Shown here: in pieces, positions 4,877 through 11,250 of the stretch
Position numbering within the stretch: position 1 is the stretch's first letter
Layout of the letters: every line of letters begins with the position of its first letter
NCBI GenBank assembly: GCA_017515945.1
Contig: JAFWDX010000398.1
Location: 1-12,174, forward strand
Reading direction: 5' to 3'
Origin: Blautia sp.
Lineage (GTDB): Bacteria > Bacillota > Clostridia > Lachnospirales > Lachnospiraceae
DNA: 12,174 bases
The notes under the pieces: generated by a model
What the model was told of the DNA's origin: nothing
The model's input: only the letters and a program-made list of their open reading frames with translations
The model's database searches: none
Program-made: the position numbers and the translations under genes

Positions 4877-7141
4877 TTATTCGGCTCCCCTTCTGAAATG
4901 TCCGCGGGTCGTCTGTCCCGGAAGCGAGGCTTCTCCATTTCTTAGATAGACATCGCCAAAAGCGTCCAGGACCTGCCGGACCTGTTCCGGTGTTTCCACC
5001 GTGAAGGCCAGTCTCAGGGAATCCATTCCCAGGGCAAGCACCTGCTCCCGATCTTTCAGGAGACTGCACGGCAGACTGTTATAGATTATATTATAGCATG
5101 AAACCCCTGGTTCTGTATTCAAATCATTCCACGGCGCGCAGCTGCACTGTACCGGAAAAGCCGCGCCGGTCCTGTCCCGCAGCATAATCATTTCATTCCT
5201 GCGCGTACAGCCGCGCGTATTTTTGACTACACACTGAGAGGATACCATCGCCGGCGCCCTGCCGTAGATCACCATCTCACTGCCGCTGTTATCCCTGTGC
5301 CGCAGTTCTCCTTCACTCAGCTCCAGAGGAGCGGTCAGCCGGTATACACCCATTTTCTTCCAGAACCGGACCGCTTCCTGGTTCCAGGTATAGAGTGAAT
5401 GGTCCAGGATGCAGCGATCCTGCAGCCCTTCGCTGCAAAGCATGGCAAAGGACTCCAGATCCCTGACCAGAAAACCGCTCAGATGCTGGCTGCTCCGGCT
5501 CAGCAGTTCTCTGCAGCGTGCGGTCAGCGGCTGTGTGCTGATATGAGGAAGGGCAAGATAAAGCGCCTTTCCCGAACGGATGCCCTCTTCCCACAGCTCC
5601 TCCATGACATGAACCGGGAAATAAACCGCATGGATATCCGGATGAGCCAGAAGGATCCGGCCGGTCTGCACATCCTCACAGGATGCCGTCAGGCAGATCT
5701 CTCCTGTTTGTAACTGTTCAGTTGCAAGCTCCTTCACAGTTACGAGGCCAGGCGCAGGCTTCTTCCCAGTTACGAGGCCAGGCATTTCCCTGCGAAAGCC
5801 ATCCAGGATTCCGCTTTCCAGCTTTTCCACAGCCTCACGTCTGACTTCATTCAACGCTTTCAGACCTGCGAATGTTCCCTCGGACAGATCGATCTGCAGA
5901 CTGTTCCACGCAAAAGGCGTACCGCCGAGCTTTTCCAGCTGCCTGCGTACCGCCGCCTCATCCAGAGCCCGTCCCAGAGCCCTCTGAGCCATTTCTCCCT
6001 GTACCGATACCGGACCTGTCCCCTCATATCCGTCTGAAGCCCGGATCGTCAGCGTTACAGGCTCGTCAGGCCGGATGCGGACCGTTCCGTCGATCAGGAT
6101 TTTTCCGGACAGATCGTTATCAGGCATGGACTGGTTTTTGGAAAGCCTGTCGGCAGTTTTTCTGTCGTTTGAGAAGGCGATCATCTCCGGACCGTTTTTC
6201 ATTTTATAGTAGCCTGTGCAGGAACCGCCTCTGCTGTACAGCTCCAGCAGCATCCTTCTGTCCTCAGGGTCAACTCTGTAACGTTCAGGCCCATCCGAAA
6301 GAAGCCTGTCCAGATATTTCCGATATATACGCGTCACACCTGCCTGATACTCCGGCTGTTTCATCCGGCCTTCGATTTTAAGTGAAACGACGCCGGCCTC
6401 GAGAATATCCGGAAGGATATCCAGCGTCATCAGATCCTTCATGCTGAGCAGGCAGCCTTCTTTCTGGTCCGGTCTTTTCCCTTTGGGATTTTTTCCAGAA
6501 CCTCTGCGGCCGCCTCCTATCTCCTCAGCCTGCCAGGTCAGCCGGCAGGGCTGCGCACACCGACCGCGGTTCCCGCTGCGGCCGCCGATCAGACTGCTCA
6601 TCAGACAGACGCCTGAATAGCTGTAACAGAGAGCCCCATGTATGAATGTTTCTATTTCCATATCGCATGCTTCATGCATCCGACGGATCTGCCGGAGTGA
6701 GAGCTCCCTGGCCGGAACGACTCTGGTCACGCCGAGCTCCTTCAACAGTTTCATGCTTTCCGGACCCGTAACGGTCATCTGGGTACTGGCATGAACCGGC
6801 AGATCGGGAAAACAGCGGCGGATCACCGAAAGCACGCCAAAATCCTGTACCAGCACCGCATCCAGTCCTTCTTTATAAAAAGGTGTCAGGAAAGGGATCA
6901 GTCTCTCTTCCAGTTCTTTGTTTTTCATAAGTGTATTTACAGTCAGATAGATCCGGCACTGATGCAGATGTGCCTGATCTATAGCCCGAAGGATTTCTTC
7001 CCCGGTGAAATTTCTGGCGTACGCTCTGGCTCCAAAGAGCTCTCCCCCCAGGTAGACCGCATCGGCACCGGCTCTGAGCACGGCCTGAAAGCCCTCGAAT
7101 GAGCCGGCCGGGGACAGCAGTTCAATATGTCCGTCTTTCAT
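4877..7141 (-). CDS. U32-family protein (RlhA/TrhP-like), with repeat insertion
   Basis: Annotated families of this type are called peptidase U32, but characterised relatives (RlhA, TrhP, UbiU/V) are Fe-S-linked hydroxylases, of rRNA, tRNA or quinone. The 754-residue product starts with the TIM-barrel-like ELLSPAGSFEGFQAVLRAGADAVYLGG. The U32 signature ETFIHGALCYSYSGVCLMS is at about 164-182, then NRGRCAQPCR at 191-200; C172, C179, C195 or C199, and C230 are candidate cluster ligands. A DUF3656-like region (about 350-445) and a second domain (about 480-735) make it the long, RlhA-like form. RNA hydroxylation is therefore the best guess; the substrate is unknown. The start at 7141 has GGAG 7 nt upstream. 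A longer open frame to 7192 would read through the intergenic palindrome and is rejected. Residues 454-478 are encoded by a piece of element A. Confidence 0.88.
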   Translation of the reverse strand: MKDGHIELLSPAGSFEGFQAVLRAGADAVYLGGELFGARAYARNFTGEEILRAIDQAHLHQCRIYLTVNTLMKNKELEERLIPFLTPFYKEGLDAVLVQDFGVLSVIRRCFPDLPVHASTQMTVTGPESMKLLKELGVTRVVPARELSLRQIRRMHEACDMEIETFIHGALCYSYSGVCLMSSLIGGRSGNRGRCAQPCRLTWQAEEIGGGRRGSGKNPKGKRPDQKEGCLLSMKDLMTLDILPDILEAGVVSLKIEGRMKQPEYQAGVTRIYRKYLDRLLSDGPERYRVDPEDRRMLLELYSRGGSCTGYYKMKNGPEMIAFSNDRKTADRLSKNQSMPDNDLSGKILIDGTVRIRPDEPVTLTIRASDGYEGTGPVSVQGEMAQRALGRALDEAAVRRQLEKLGGTPFAWNSLQIDLSEGTFAGLKALNEVRREAVEKLESGILDGFRREMPGLVTGKKPAPGLVTVKELATEQLQTGEICLTASCEDVQTGRILLAHPDIHAVYFPVHVMEELWEEGIRSGKALYLALPHISTQPLTARCRELLSRSSQHLSGFLVRDLESFAMLCSEGLQDRCILDHSLYTWNQEAVRFWKKMGVYRLTAPLELSEGELRHRDNSGSEMVIYGRAPAMVSSQCVVKNTRGCTRRNEMIMLRDRTGAAFPVQCSCAPWNDLNTEPGVSCYNIIYNSLPCSLLKDREQVLALGMDSLRLAFTVETPEQVRQVLDAFGDVYLRNGEASLPGQTTRGHFRRGAE
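5710..5783 (+). repeat. Element A left half, in frame inside the U32 gene
   Basis: Positions 5710-5761 match 1922-1973 at all but two positions. The match includes the 5' terminal repeat GTAACTGTTCAG and the internal CTCCTTCACAGTTACGAGG. A 17-bp piece, CAGTTACGAGGCCAGGC, then recurs at a 30-bp offset (5737-5753 and 5767-5783), so the protein repeats PGLVT at residues 454 and 464. The right half of the element is missing. The insertion lies in the linker after the DUF3656-like region, and the reading frame stays open. Confidence 0.85.
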
Positions 7142-7161
7142 TTTTATTCTCCGTAAAGAAT

Positions 7162-7209
7162 ACAGGGGACGGTCCTCTGTGTGGTACCACACAGAGAACC
7201 GTCCCCTGT
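7162..7209. repeat. 48-bp palindrome between zapA and the U32 gene
   Basis: The sequence is a near-perfect palindrome centred on GTGGTACCAC (7181-7190), with one mismatched pair in 24. Its arms carry GGGGACGGT-CTCTGTG, the same core as the hairpin at 1803-1848. It begins 13 nt after the zapA stop and ends 10 nt before the U32 ribosome binding site on the minus strand. It may weaken or modulate read-through between the two genes, or stabilise the zapA mRNA 3' end. Confidence 0.85.
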
Positions 7210-7222
7210 GTTCTCTGATCTC

Positions 7223-7627
7223 TTAACGTATTTTTTCGAGTTCACGTTCAAGTTCCCTGACACGGCTCTCCAGATCCTGCTTCTGATCCTCGGCGTCCAG
7301 GAAAGACTTCTGAGCCTCTTCCAGCTTCATCTGTATATCGATCAGCTCATGCTTAAGGTCATACATCTCCTGATCCTTGCGCTGGAGATCCTGTTCGTAG
7401 TCCTCTGCCTGCTTCTTAGCCTTGAAATAATCATCGCTGATATTCAGACTCAGCAGGTTGTGTTTAGTTTCCATGGGAAGCCTGGTATATCCGGGCAGTT
7501 CACTGAACTCATTTATCTTGCGATTCATATAGGAGGCAACCTGGTGCAGATATTCCTCTGACTCGTACCCGCTGAGGGTGACGACCTTTCCTCCGATAAT
7601 AACCTGTGCTTTATTCTTTACAGCCAT
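7223..7627 (-). CDS. zapA: Cell division protein ZapA
   Basis: ZapA binds FtsZ filaments and bundles them at the Z-ring. The 134-residue product has the small N-terminal domain with VIIGGKVVTLSGYESEEYLHQVA (about 9-31) and Y33-MNRKINEF, followed by a long, heptad-rich, charged coiled coil from about 65 to the end. That architecture matches ZapA of Firmicutes, although this protein is longer than the roughly 85-residue Bacillus form because of its extended coiled coil, as is common in Clostridia. The start is firm: GGAGG (7633-7637) lies 5 nt upstream of the ATG. It has its own promoter and is separated from ruvB by about 190 bp. Confidence 0.9.
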   Translation of the reverse strand: MAVKNKAQVIIGGKVVTLSGYESEEYLHQVASYMNRKINEFSELPGYTRLPMETKHNLLSLNISDDYFKAKKQAEDYEQDLQRKDQEMYDLKHELIDIQMKLEEAQKSFLDAEDQKQDLESRVRELERELEKIR

Positions 7628-7665
7628 GACAGCCTCCGGATGAATATTTGAGTAAACCCTGAATC

Positions 7666-7694
7666 ATTATATATGAAAACGGGGGAATTGTAAA
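7666..7694 (-). promoter_or_regulatory. Near-consensus promoter for zapA
   Basis: On the minus strand, TTTACA (7689-7694) and a perfect TATAAT (7666-7671) are spaced by 17 bp. Transcription would start near 7659, giving a leader of about 30 nt that contains the GGAGG. This suggests that zapA-U32-FtsW/RodA-PBP can be transcribed independently of ruvAB. Confidence 0.75.
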
Positions 7695-7721
7695 CCACGT
7701 ATTTATCCTGCTTCGAGTCTG

Positions 7722-7737
7722 ATGGGCCTGACCCCAT
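7722..7737. repeat. Short GGGTCAGG-type palindromic motif
   Basis: ATGGG (7722-7726) pairs with CCCAT (7733-7737); the minus-strand reading is ATGGGGTCAGGCCCAT. This resembles small palindromic repeats found in many bacterial genomes, often near REP-associated transposases, but it is short and the assignment is tentative. Confidence 0.4.
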
Positions 7738-7776
7738 TTACCTGCCGTAAAGTCAGATCTCATCCCGTTTCAGTCA

Positions 7777-7815
7777 GAGTCAGGGAACCTGTCCCCCTGA
7801 CTCACCCCTGACTCA
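7777..7815. repeat. GGGGACAGGTTC palindrome after ruvB, with tandem 11-mer
   Basis: GAGTCAGGG (7777-7785) and CCCTGACTC (7795-7803) form a perfect 9-bp stem; the minus-strand loop side reads GGGGGACAGGTTCCC. The right arm is part of an exact tandem repeat of CCCCTGACTCA (7794-7804 and 7805-7815). It begins immediately after the ruvB stop codon on the minus strand. A terminator role is possible, but no T-run follows. Confidence 0.7.
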
Positions 7816-7816
7816 T

Positions 7817-8818
7817 TCACTTATCAGGCATATCAACGCCCAGATGGCTGTATGCCAGGGGCGTGACGATCCGCCCCCTGGGCGTGCGTGTGATCAGGCC
7901 GTTCTGCAGCAGATACGGCTCATATACATCCTCAAGCGTGCCGGCATCCTCACCTATGGTCGCAGCCAGGGTCTCCAGTCCTACCGGTCCTCCGTCAAAA
8001 AGGTTGATCATCGTCGTCAGGATCCGACGGTCGATCTTGTCCAGGCCGAACTGATCTACCTCCAGCAGGTCCAGGGCAAACGCGGCAACCTGAGATGTGA
8101 TGATCCCGTCATATTTCACCTGGGCAAAATCCCGGACTCTGCGCAGCAGCCGGTTAGCGAGACGGGGTGTGCCTCTGGAACGCTTTGCGATCTCTCCGGC
8201 TCCCAGCGGATCGATCTCTACCCCAAGCACCTGAGCCGAGCGAAGGACGATCGTGGTCAGTTCTTTGTGTGAATAAAACTCCAGGTGATTGACCACGCCA
8301 AAACGGTCCCGCAGAGGCGCTGTGAGCAGTCCGGCCCTTGTTGTCGCTCCGACGAGGGTGAATCTGGGCAGTTCCAGGCGGATCGAACGGGCAGACGCGC
8401 CTTTCCCGATCATTATATCGATGGCAAAATCCTCCATGGCCGGATAAAGGACCTCCTCCACCTGCCTGTTCAGGCGATGGATCTCGTCTACGAAGAGGAT
8501 ATCTCGCTCCTGCAGATTGTTGAGGATCGCGGCCATCTCACCCGGCTTTTCGATCGCGGGTCCGGAAGTGATCTTGAGGTGCGTTCCCATCTCATTCGCG
8601 ATGATCCCTGACAAAGTAGTCTTGCCCAGCCCCGGCGGGCCGTAAAAAAGTACGTGATCCAGTGCGTCTCCGCGCTGTCTTGCCGCTTCTATGTATACCT
8701 TCAGCGTATTTTTGATCTTTTCCTGACCGATATATTCATCCAGCGTCTGCGGACGCAGGCTGCCTTCCTGTATGATATCTTCATCGGTCGCATCAGTCGT
8801 GATTATTCTTTTTTCCAT
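7817..8818 (-). CDS. ruvB: Holliday junction branch migration helicase RuvB
   Basis: RuvB is the AAA+ motor that drives branch migration with RuvA at Holliday junctions. The 333-residue product has the usual length. It shows [11 protein letters not shown] (22-32), Walker [10 protein letters not shown] (60-68), Walker B FVDEIHR (109-115), sensor 1 GATTRAG (157-163), PLRDRFG (168-174) with the arginine-finger region, [17 protein letters not shown] (214-230) with sensor 2, and the C-terminal winged helix ending near GVDMPDK. The minus-strand start has AGGAAG about 6 nt upstream. Normally ruvB follows ruvA closely; here 374 bp of repeats separate them, and I see no strong promoter of its own. Confidence 0.97.
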   Translation of the reverse strand: MEKRIITTDATDEDIIQEGSLRPQTLDEYIGQEKIKNTLKVYIEAARQRGDALDHVLFYGPPGLGKTTLSGIIANEMGTHLKITSGPAIEKPGEMAAILNNLQERDILFVDEIHRLNRQVEEVLYPAMEDFAIDIMIGKGASARSIRLELPRFTLVGATTRAGLLTAPLRDRFGVVNHLEFYSHKELTTIVLRSAQVLGVEIDPLGAGEIAKRSRGTPRLANRLLRRVRDFAQVKYDGIITSQVAAFALDLLEVDQFGLDKIDRRILTTMINLFDGGPVGLETLAATIGEDAGTLEDVYEPYLLQNGLITRTPRGRIVTPLAYSHLGVDMPDK

Positions 8819-8866
8819 TCAGCTTCCTTTTTATTGTTCCCACTAGTGGTCCGTCTCAATCAGTTT

Positions 8867-8899
8867 AATGAGTCGCGGGGACAGGTTCCTCGACTCATT
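8867..8899. repeat. GGGGACAGGTTC hairpin between ruvA and ruvB
   Basis: AATGAGTCG (8867-8875) and CGACTCATT (8891-8899) form a perfect 9-bp stem around CGGGGACAGGTTCCT. The core GGGGACAGGTTC is shared with the element after ruvB and is close to that of 1803-1848 and 7162-7209. It is flanked on both sides by the same 21-bp end sequence of element B (8843-8863 and 8920-8940). Confidence 0.75.
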
Positions 8900-8920
8900 T
8901 TATGAAAATCAAACAGAGTC

Positions 8921-9078
8921 TAGTGGTCCGTCTCAATCAGCTTTAAACTTAAAGTGCCAGATTGACTTCACAGGCAAGGCGGGTAAGGCACCGTAGCGGG
9001 CTACGGCAACTGAGCCCAACGCAGTATATGAAGTCAAGATGATGCTTTAAGTATAAATATGATTGAGATGGCCCACTA
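8921..9078. mobile_element. Element B: 158-bp TA-ended, nearly palindromic MITE
   Basis: The ends are TAGTGGTCCGTCTCAATCA (8921-8939) and the inverted TGATTGAGATGGCCCACTA (9060-9078), with two mismatches. Homology between the two arms continues inward with interruptions (CTTAAAG, then TTGACTTCA) to a central perfect stem CCGTAGC-GG-GCTACGG (8991-9006). The whole unit can therefore fold into one long hairpin. TA at both ends suggests insertion at a TA dinucleotide, as for Tc1/mariner/IS630-type MITEs (inference). There is no coding capacity. A second left end at 8843-8863 shows that another copy or a fragment was present. Confidence 0.8.
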
Positions 9079-9087
9079 AACTAATCT

Positions 9088-9110
9088 GTCACAACTTCCT
9101 TTACAGTTGC
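9088..9110 (+). repeat. Decayed fragment of element A
   Basis: GTCACAACTTCCTTTACAGT and the next bases follow 1933-1955 (GTCACAAGCTCCTTCACAGT) with about four differences including a one-base gap. This is the left interior of element A without its terminal repeat. It sits just past the right end of element B. Confidence 0.45.
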
Positions 9111-9134
9111 CTGCACTCATTTATACTGACTATA

Positions 9135-9177
9135 CCACGCGGAAAATCATGTACATTTTCCATTTATTGGATCGTGG
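9135..9177. repeat. Two-part hairpin downstream of ruvA
   Basis: An outer CCACG / CGTGG pair (9135-9139 with 9173-9177) encloses GGAAAAT / ATTTTCC (9141-9147 with 9155-9161). It begins 15 nt after the ruvA stop on the minus strand. No T-run follows, so it is at best a weak or attenuating terminator. Confidence 0.4.
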
Positions 9178-9192
9178 GAGTATATTATGCGC

Positions 9193-9801
9193 TCACAGCT
9201 TTGTGAGGGCTGCCTTAAGCACTGCTTCCGTGTCCGCCCCATCCGGCACCGAAGCATCCCGGACTGCTTTCATCGCCTGCGAACTGTTGTATCCAAGAGC
9301 GACCAGCGCTTCCACGGCTTCTCTGCGGGCATCGGATAAACCGCCGCCCACAGGCAGCTGGACTTCTCCGGCCTTTTCCAGTTTGTTCTCAAAAGCTTCC
9401 TCCAGGTGGAGCTTATCTTTCAGCTCCAGGATGATCTTCTGTGCGGTTTTCTTTCCTATGCCTGGAGCGGAAGAGATCGTTTTAACGTCGTCTGACAGAA
9501 CAGCAAAACGAAAATCATCCGATGAGATCGACCCCAGGATGCCAAGTGCGGCTTTAGGGCCAACGCCGCTCACACCCAGCAGGAGACGGAAAACCTCCAG
9601 ATCATCCTTCGCCGTAAAACCAAAGAGAGCCATCCCGTCATCGCGCACCTGAAACCAGGTGTGGATCTTTACCTCATCTCCGATGCGCAGCCTGGACAAC
9701 GCCGCGCCGGTCATATAAATCTCATAACCGATCCCGCCTGTCTCCACAACAACGCCTGTCTCTGACAAATCCTGTACGATCCCCTTCACATATGCGATCA
9801 T
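9193..9801 (-). CDS. ruvA: Holliday junction DNA-binding protein RuvA
   Basis: RuvA binds the four-way junction as a tetramer and loads RuvB. The 202-residue product has the three expected domains: an N-terminal OB fold (MIAYVKGIV to ALFGF, 1-62), tandem helix-hairpin-helix motifs LLGVSGVGPKAALGIL (74-89) and SAPGIGKKTAQKIILEL (111-127), a flexible linker (about 135-153), and a C-terminal three-helix domain with AVEALVALGYNSSQAMKAV (162-180) that contacts RuvB. The ATG at 9801 has only a weak AGG about 7 nt upstream, but no better start exists nearby. It is divergent from the YprB-like gene. I found no recognisable LexA box upstream. Confidence 0.96.
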   Translation of the reverse strand: MIAYVKGIVQDLSETGVVVETGGIGYEIYMTGAALSRLRIGDEVKIHTWFQVRDDGMALFGFTAKDDLEVFRLLLGVSGVGPKAALGILGSISSDDFRFAVLSDDVKTISSAPGIGKKTAQKIILELKDKLHLEEAFENKLEKAGEVQLPVGGGLSDARREAVEALVALGYNSSQAMKAVRDASVPDGADTEAVLKAALTKL

Positions 9802-9906
9802 ATATGTACCTGTTGCAACCGTATCTGAACGGTCACATCCTTTCCTAACGATATACTATACCCTGTTTTAACTGAAAAAGCACTACCGAAAATTAATTAA
9901 AACATG
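9802..9906. other. Divergent promoter region, ruvA side
   Basis: AT-rich sequence with a minus-strand TATAGT (9855-9860), a possible -10 box for ruvA, but without a convincing -35 at 16-18 bp. A short hairpin ACCGT-ATCTGA-ACGGT lies in the presumed ruvA leader near 9819-9834. No gene is visible. Confidence 0.3.
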
Positions 9907-9912
9907 TATAAT
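9907..9912 (+). promoter_or_regulatory. Candidate -10 box for the YprB-like gene
   Basis: A perfect TATAAT in an AT-rich stretch, oriented towards the gene at 10074. No good -35 is visible at the usual distance, so the promoter is only probable. The expected start site, about 7 nt downstream, coincides with the left end of an inverted element A copy. Confidence 0.45.
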
Positions 9913-9919
9913 TATGGAT

Positions 9920-10045
9920 ACTGTTCAGTCAGCACCGCGCATTTACTGCGACACCGAAGGCGTCCCTTGGGAGGCGCACTTTCAATGCGACAAAAGGAGG
10001 CTGCGTCTGGCCTCATAACTGTGAAGGAGCTTGTGCCTGAACAGT
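9920..10045 (-). mobile_element. Element A, inverted diverged copy in YprB-like leader
   Basis: The ends are ACTGTTCAG (9920-9928) and CTGAACAGT (10037-10045), perfect reverse complements. Read on the minus strand, the right portion matches the left half of 1922-2066 closely (CACAAGCTCCTTCACAGTTA then GAGGCC). The hairpin with the GTAAA loop is present but decayed (GCACCGCGCATTTACTGCGA...). At about 126 bp it is somewhat shorter than the complete copy. It occupies most of the region between the -10 box and the ribosome binding site at 10063-10067. Confidence 0.75.
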
Positions 10046-10073
10046 TTCGAATTCTGAATAATGGGAGTTTACT

Positions 10074-11180
10074 ATGCGGCATATAAAAAAAATACTGGAC
10101 CTGCCATACACGGCCGGCGATGGCGTCCGATGGATCACCCGGGAACTGGAAAAGGTCAGTCCGTCTCAGATCTGTGCGCCTGTGTGGTTTGACATAGAAA
10201 CCACTGGTCTCTCGCCGCAAAATCAGGAGATTTACCTGATCGGGGCCGTAAACATGGAAAATCAGTCTTTTATTCTGGATCAGTGGTTTTCGGATGGAGG
10301 TGCAGAGGAAGAAAAAGCGATCCTTGGCATGTTTTTTGACAGCATTTCAGAAAATACCGCGCTCATATCTTTTAACGGGGATGCCTTTGATCTGCCGTTC
10401 ATACATAAACGAAGCCAGCTTTACGGGCTGGAGGACCCGGCGGCGGAATGCGTCAGCCTGGATCTCTACCGTTCTCTCAGAAATTATAAAAAACTCCTCT
10501 CTCTTTCCGGTACAAAGCAGATCAGCTTTGAACAGTGCCTCGGAGCGGACAGCAGATCGGCAGCGGACGGTCGTGAATGTATCCGCCTTTACAGGCAGTA
10601 TGCCAAAGCGGTGTGCAAGCGGGACAGCAGGACGACTTCAGAGCCCTCCGACGGCAATAGTGAAACGGAAGATCAGCTCCTTGCCGCCCTTAGTCATGCT
10701 GTGCTGCAGCACAACGAAGAAGATCTTTGCGGCCTGATCCGGATCGGTTCTCTTTTGTCCTGCAGCCAGCTTGGAGAAGGACGGATCCGCTTCCTGGAGG
10801 GCCATGCAGTGCCTGAGGGACTGCTTTGCCTGTTTGAGACAGAGAGTCCGGTCCCCGTACAGATACAATTCAGGGAACCCGGACTGGAGCTTTATATCTC
10901 AGATGGACATGGCAAGGCTCTGCTTGAATCATGGAATGGAAAATGCCGCCTGTACCATAAAGACTATAAAAATTATGATTATCTGCCCGGTGAAGACATG
11001 GCCGTCCATAAATCGCTCTCCGCATATATAGACCGCAGCCTGAAAAAAAGCGCCACACCATTGACCTGTTACACGCCGGTGGCCTGTACACAGGAGCTGG
11101 CTGAGGATCCGGACAAGTGTACGGCTCTCCTGCAGTCAATCCTGCACCTTCATTTTGGACAGGATACCAGAGGGGCATAA
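10074..11180 (+). CDS. YprB-like RNase H-fold (DEDD) nuclease domain protein
   Basis: The N-terminal 220 residues form a ribonuclease H-like 3'-5' exonuclease-type domain as in Bacillus YprB. Likely metal ligands are visible: FDIETTGL (D40, E42), ISFNGDAFDLPFI (98-110, with D103 or D106) and HNEEDL (H213, D217). IYLIG (53-57) fits the second strand. The C-terminal 130 or so residues are a separate region with KNYDYLPGEDMAVHKSLSAYID (299-320) and TCYTP; I do not recognise a function for it. The substrate is unknown; nucleic-acid processing is inferred from the fold. GGGAG (10063-10067) lies 6 nt before the ATG, so the start is firm. It is transcribed divergently from ruvA and converges on the S1 gene, so it is probably monocistronic. 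Confidence 0.85.
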   Translation: MRHIKKILDLPYTAGDGVRWITRELEKVSPSQICAPVWFDIETTGLSPQNQEIYLIGAVNMENQSFILDQWFSDGGAEEEKAILGMFFDSISENTALISFNGDAFDLPFIHKRSQLYGLEDPAAECVSLDLYRSLRNYKKLLSLSGTKQISFEQCLGADSRSAADGRECIRLYRQYAKAVCKRDSRTTSEPSDGNSETEDQLLAALSHAVLQHNEEDLCGLIRIGSLLSCSQLGEGRIRFLEGHAVPEGLLCLFETESPVPVQIQFREPGLELYISDGHGKALLESWNGKCRLYHKDYKNYDYLPGEDMAVHKSLSAYIDRSLKKSATPLTCYTPVACTQELAEDPDKCTALLQSILHLHFGQDTRGA

Positions 11181-11202
11181 TATGTGCCCTTTCGTTCATC
11201 AC

Positions 11203-11238
11203 AAAAAAAAAGAGACCCGTCCACAGACGAATCTCTTT
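11203..11238 (-). terminator. Intrinsic terminator of the S1-domain gene
   Basis: On the minus strand AAAGAGA-TT-CGTC-TGTG-GACG-GG-TCTCTTT forms a hairpin (11209-11238) followed by a run of nine T (11203-11211 complement). It begins 12 nt after the stop codon. On the plus strand the same hairpin, without a good U-run, could partly stop transcripts of the YprB-like gene. Confidence 0.85.
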
Positions 11239-11250
11239 ATAATAATCTGA

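Noticed and set aside
7142..7192. N-terminal extension of the U32 protein to 7192
   Set aside because: It would translate half of the intergenic palindrome; the ATG at 7141 has GGAG at 7-nt spacing and starts the conserved domain.
9802..9870. LexA (SOS) box upstream of ruvA
   Set aside because: I looked for the Gram-positive CGAAC-N4-GTTCG type motif and found no acceptable match.
9904..10086. Small open frame upstream of the YprB-like gene
   Set aside because: It is made almost wholly of the inverted element A copy and has no ribosome binding site. Its likeness to the U32 insert reflects the shared repeat.
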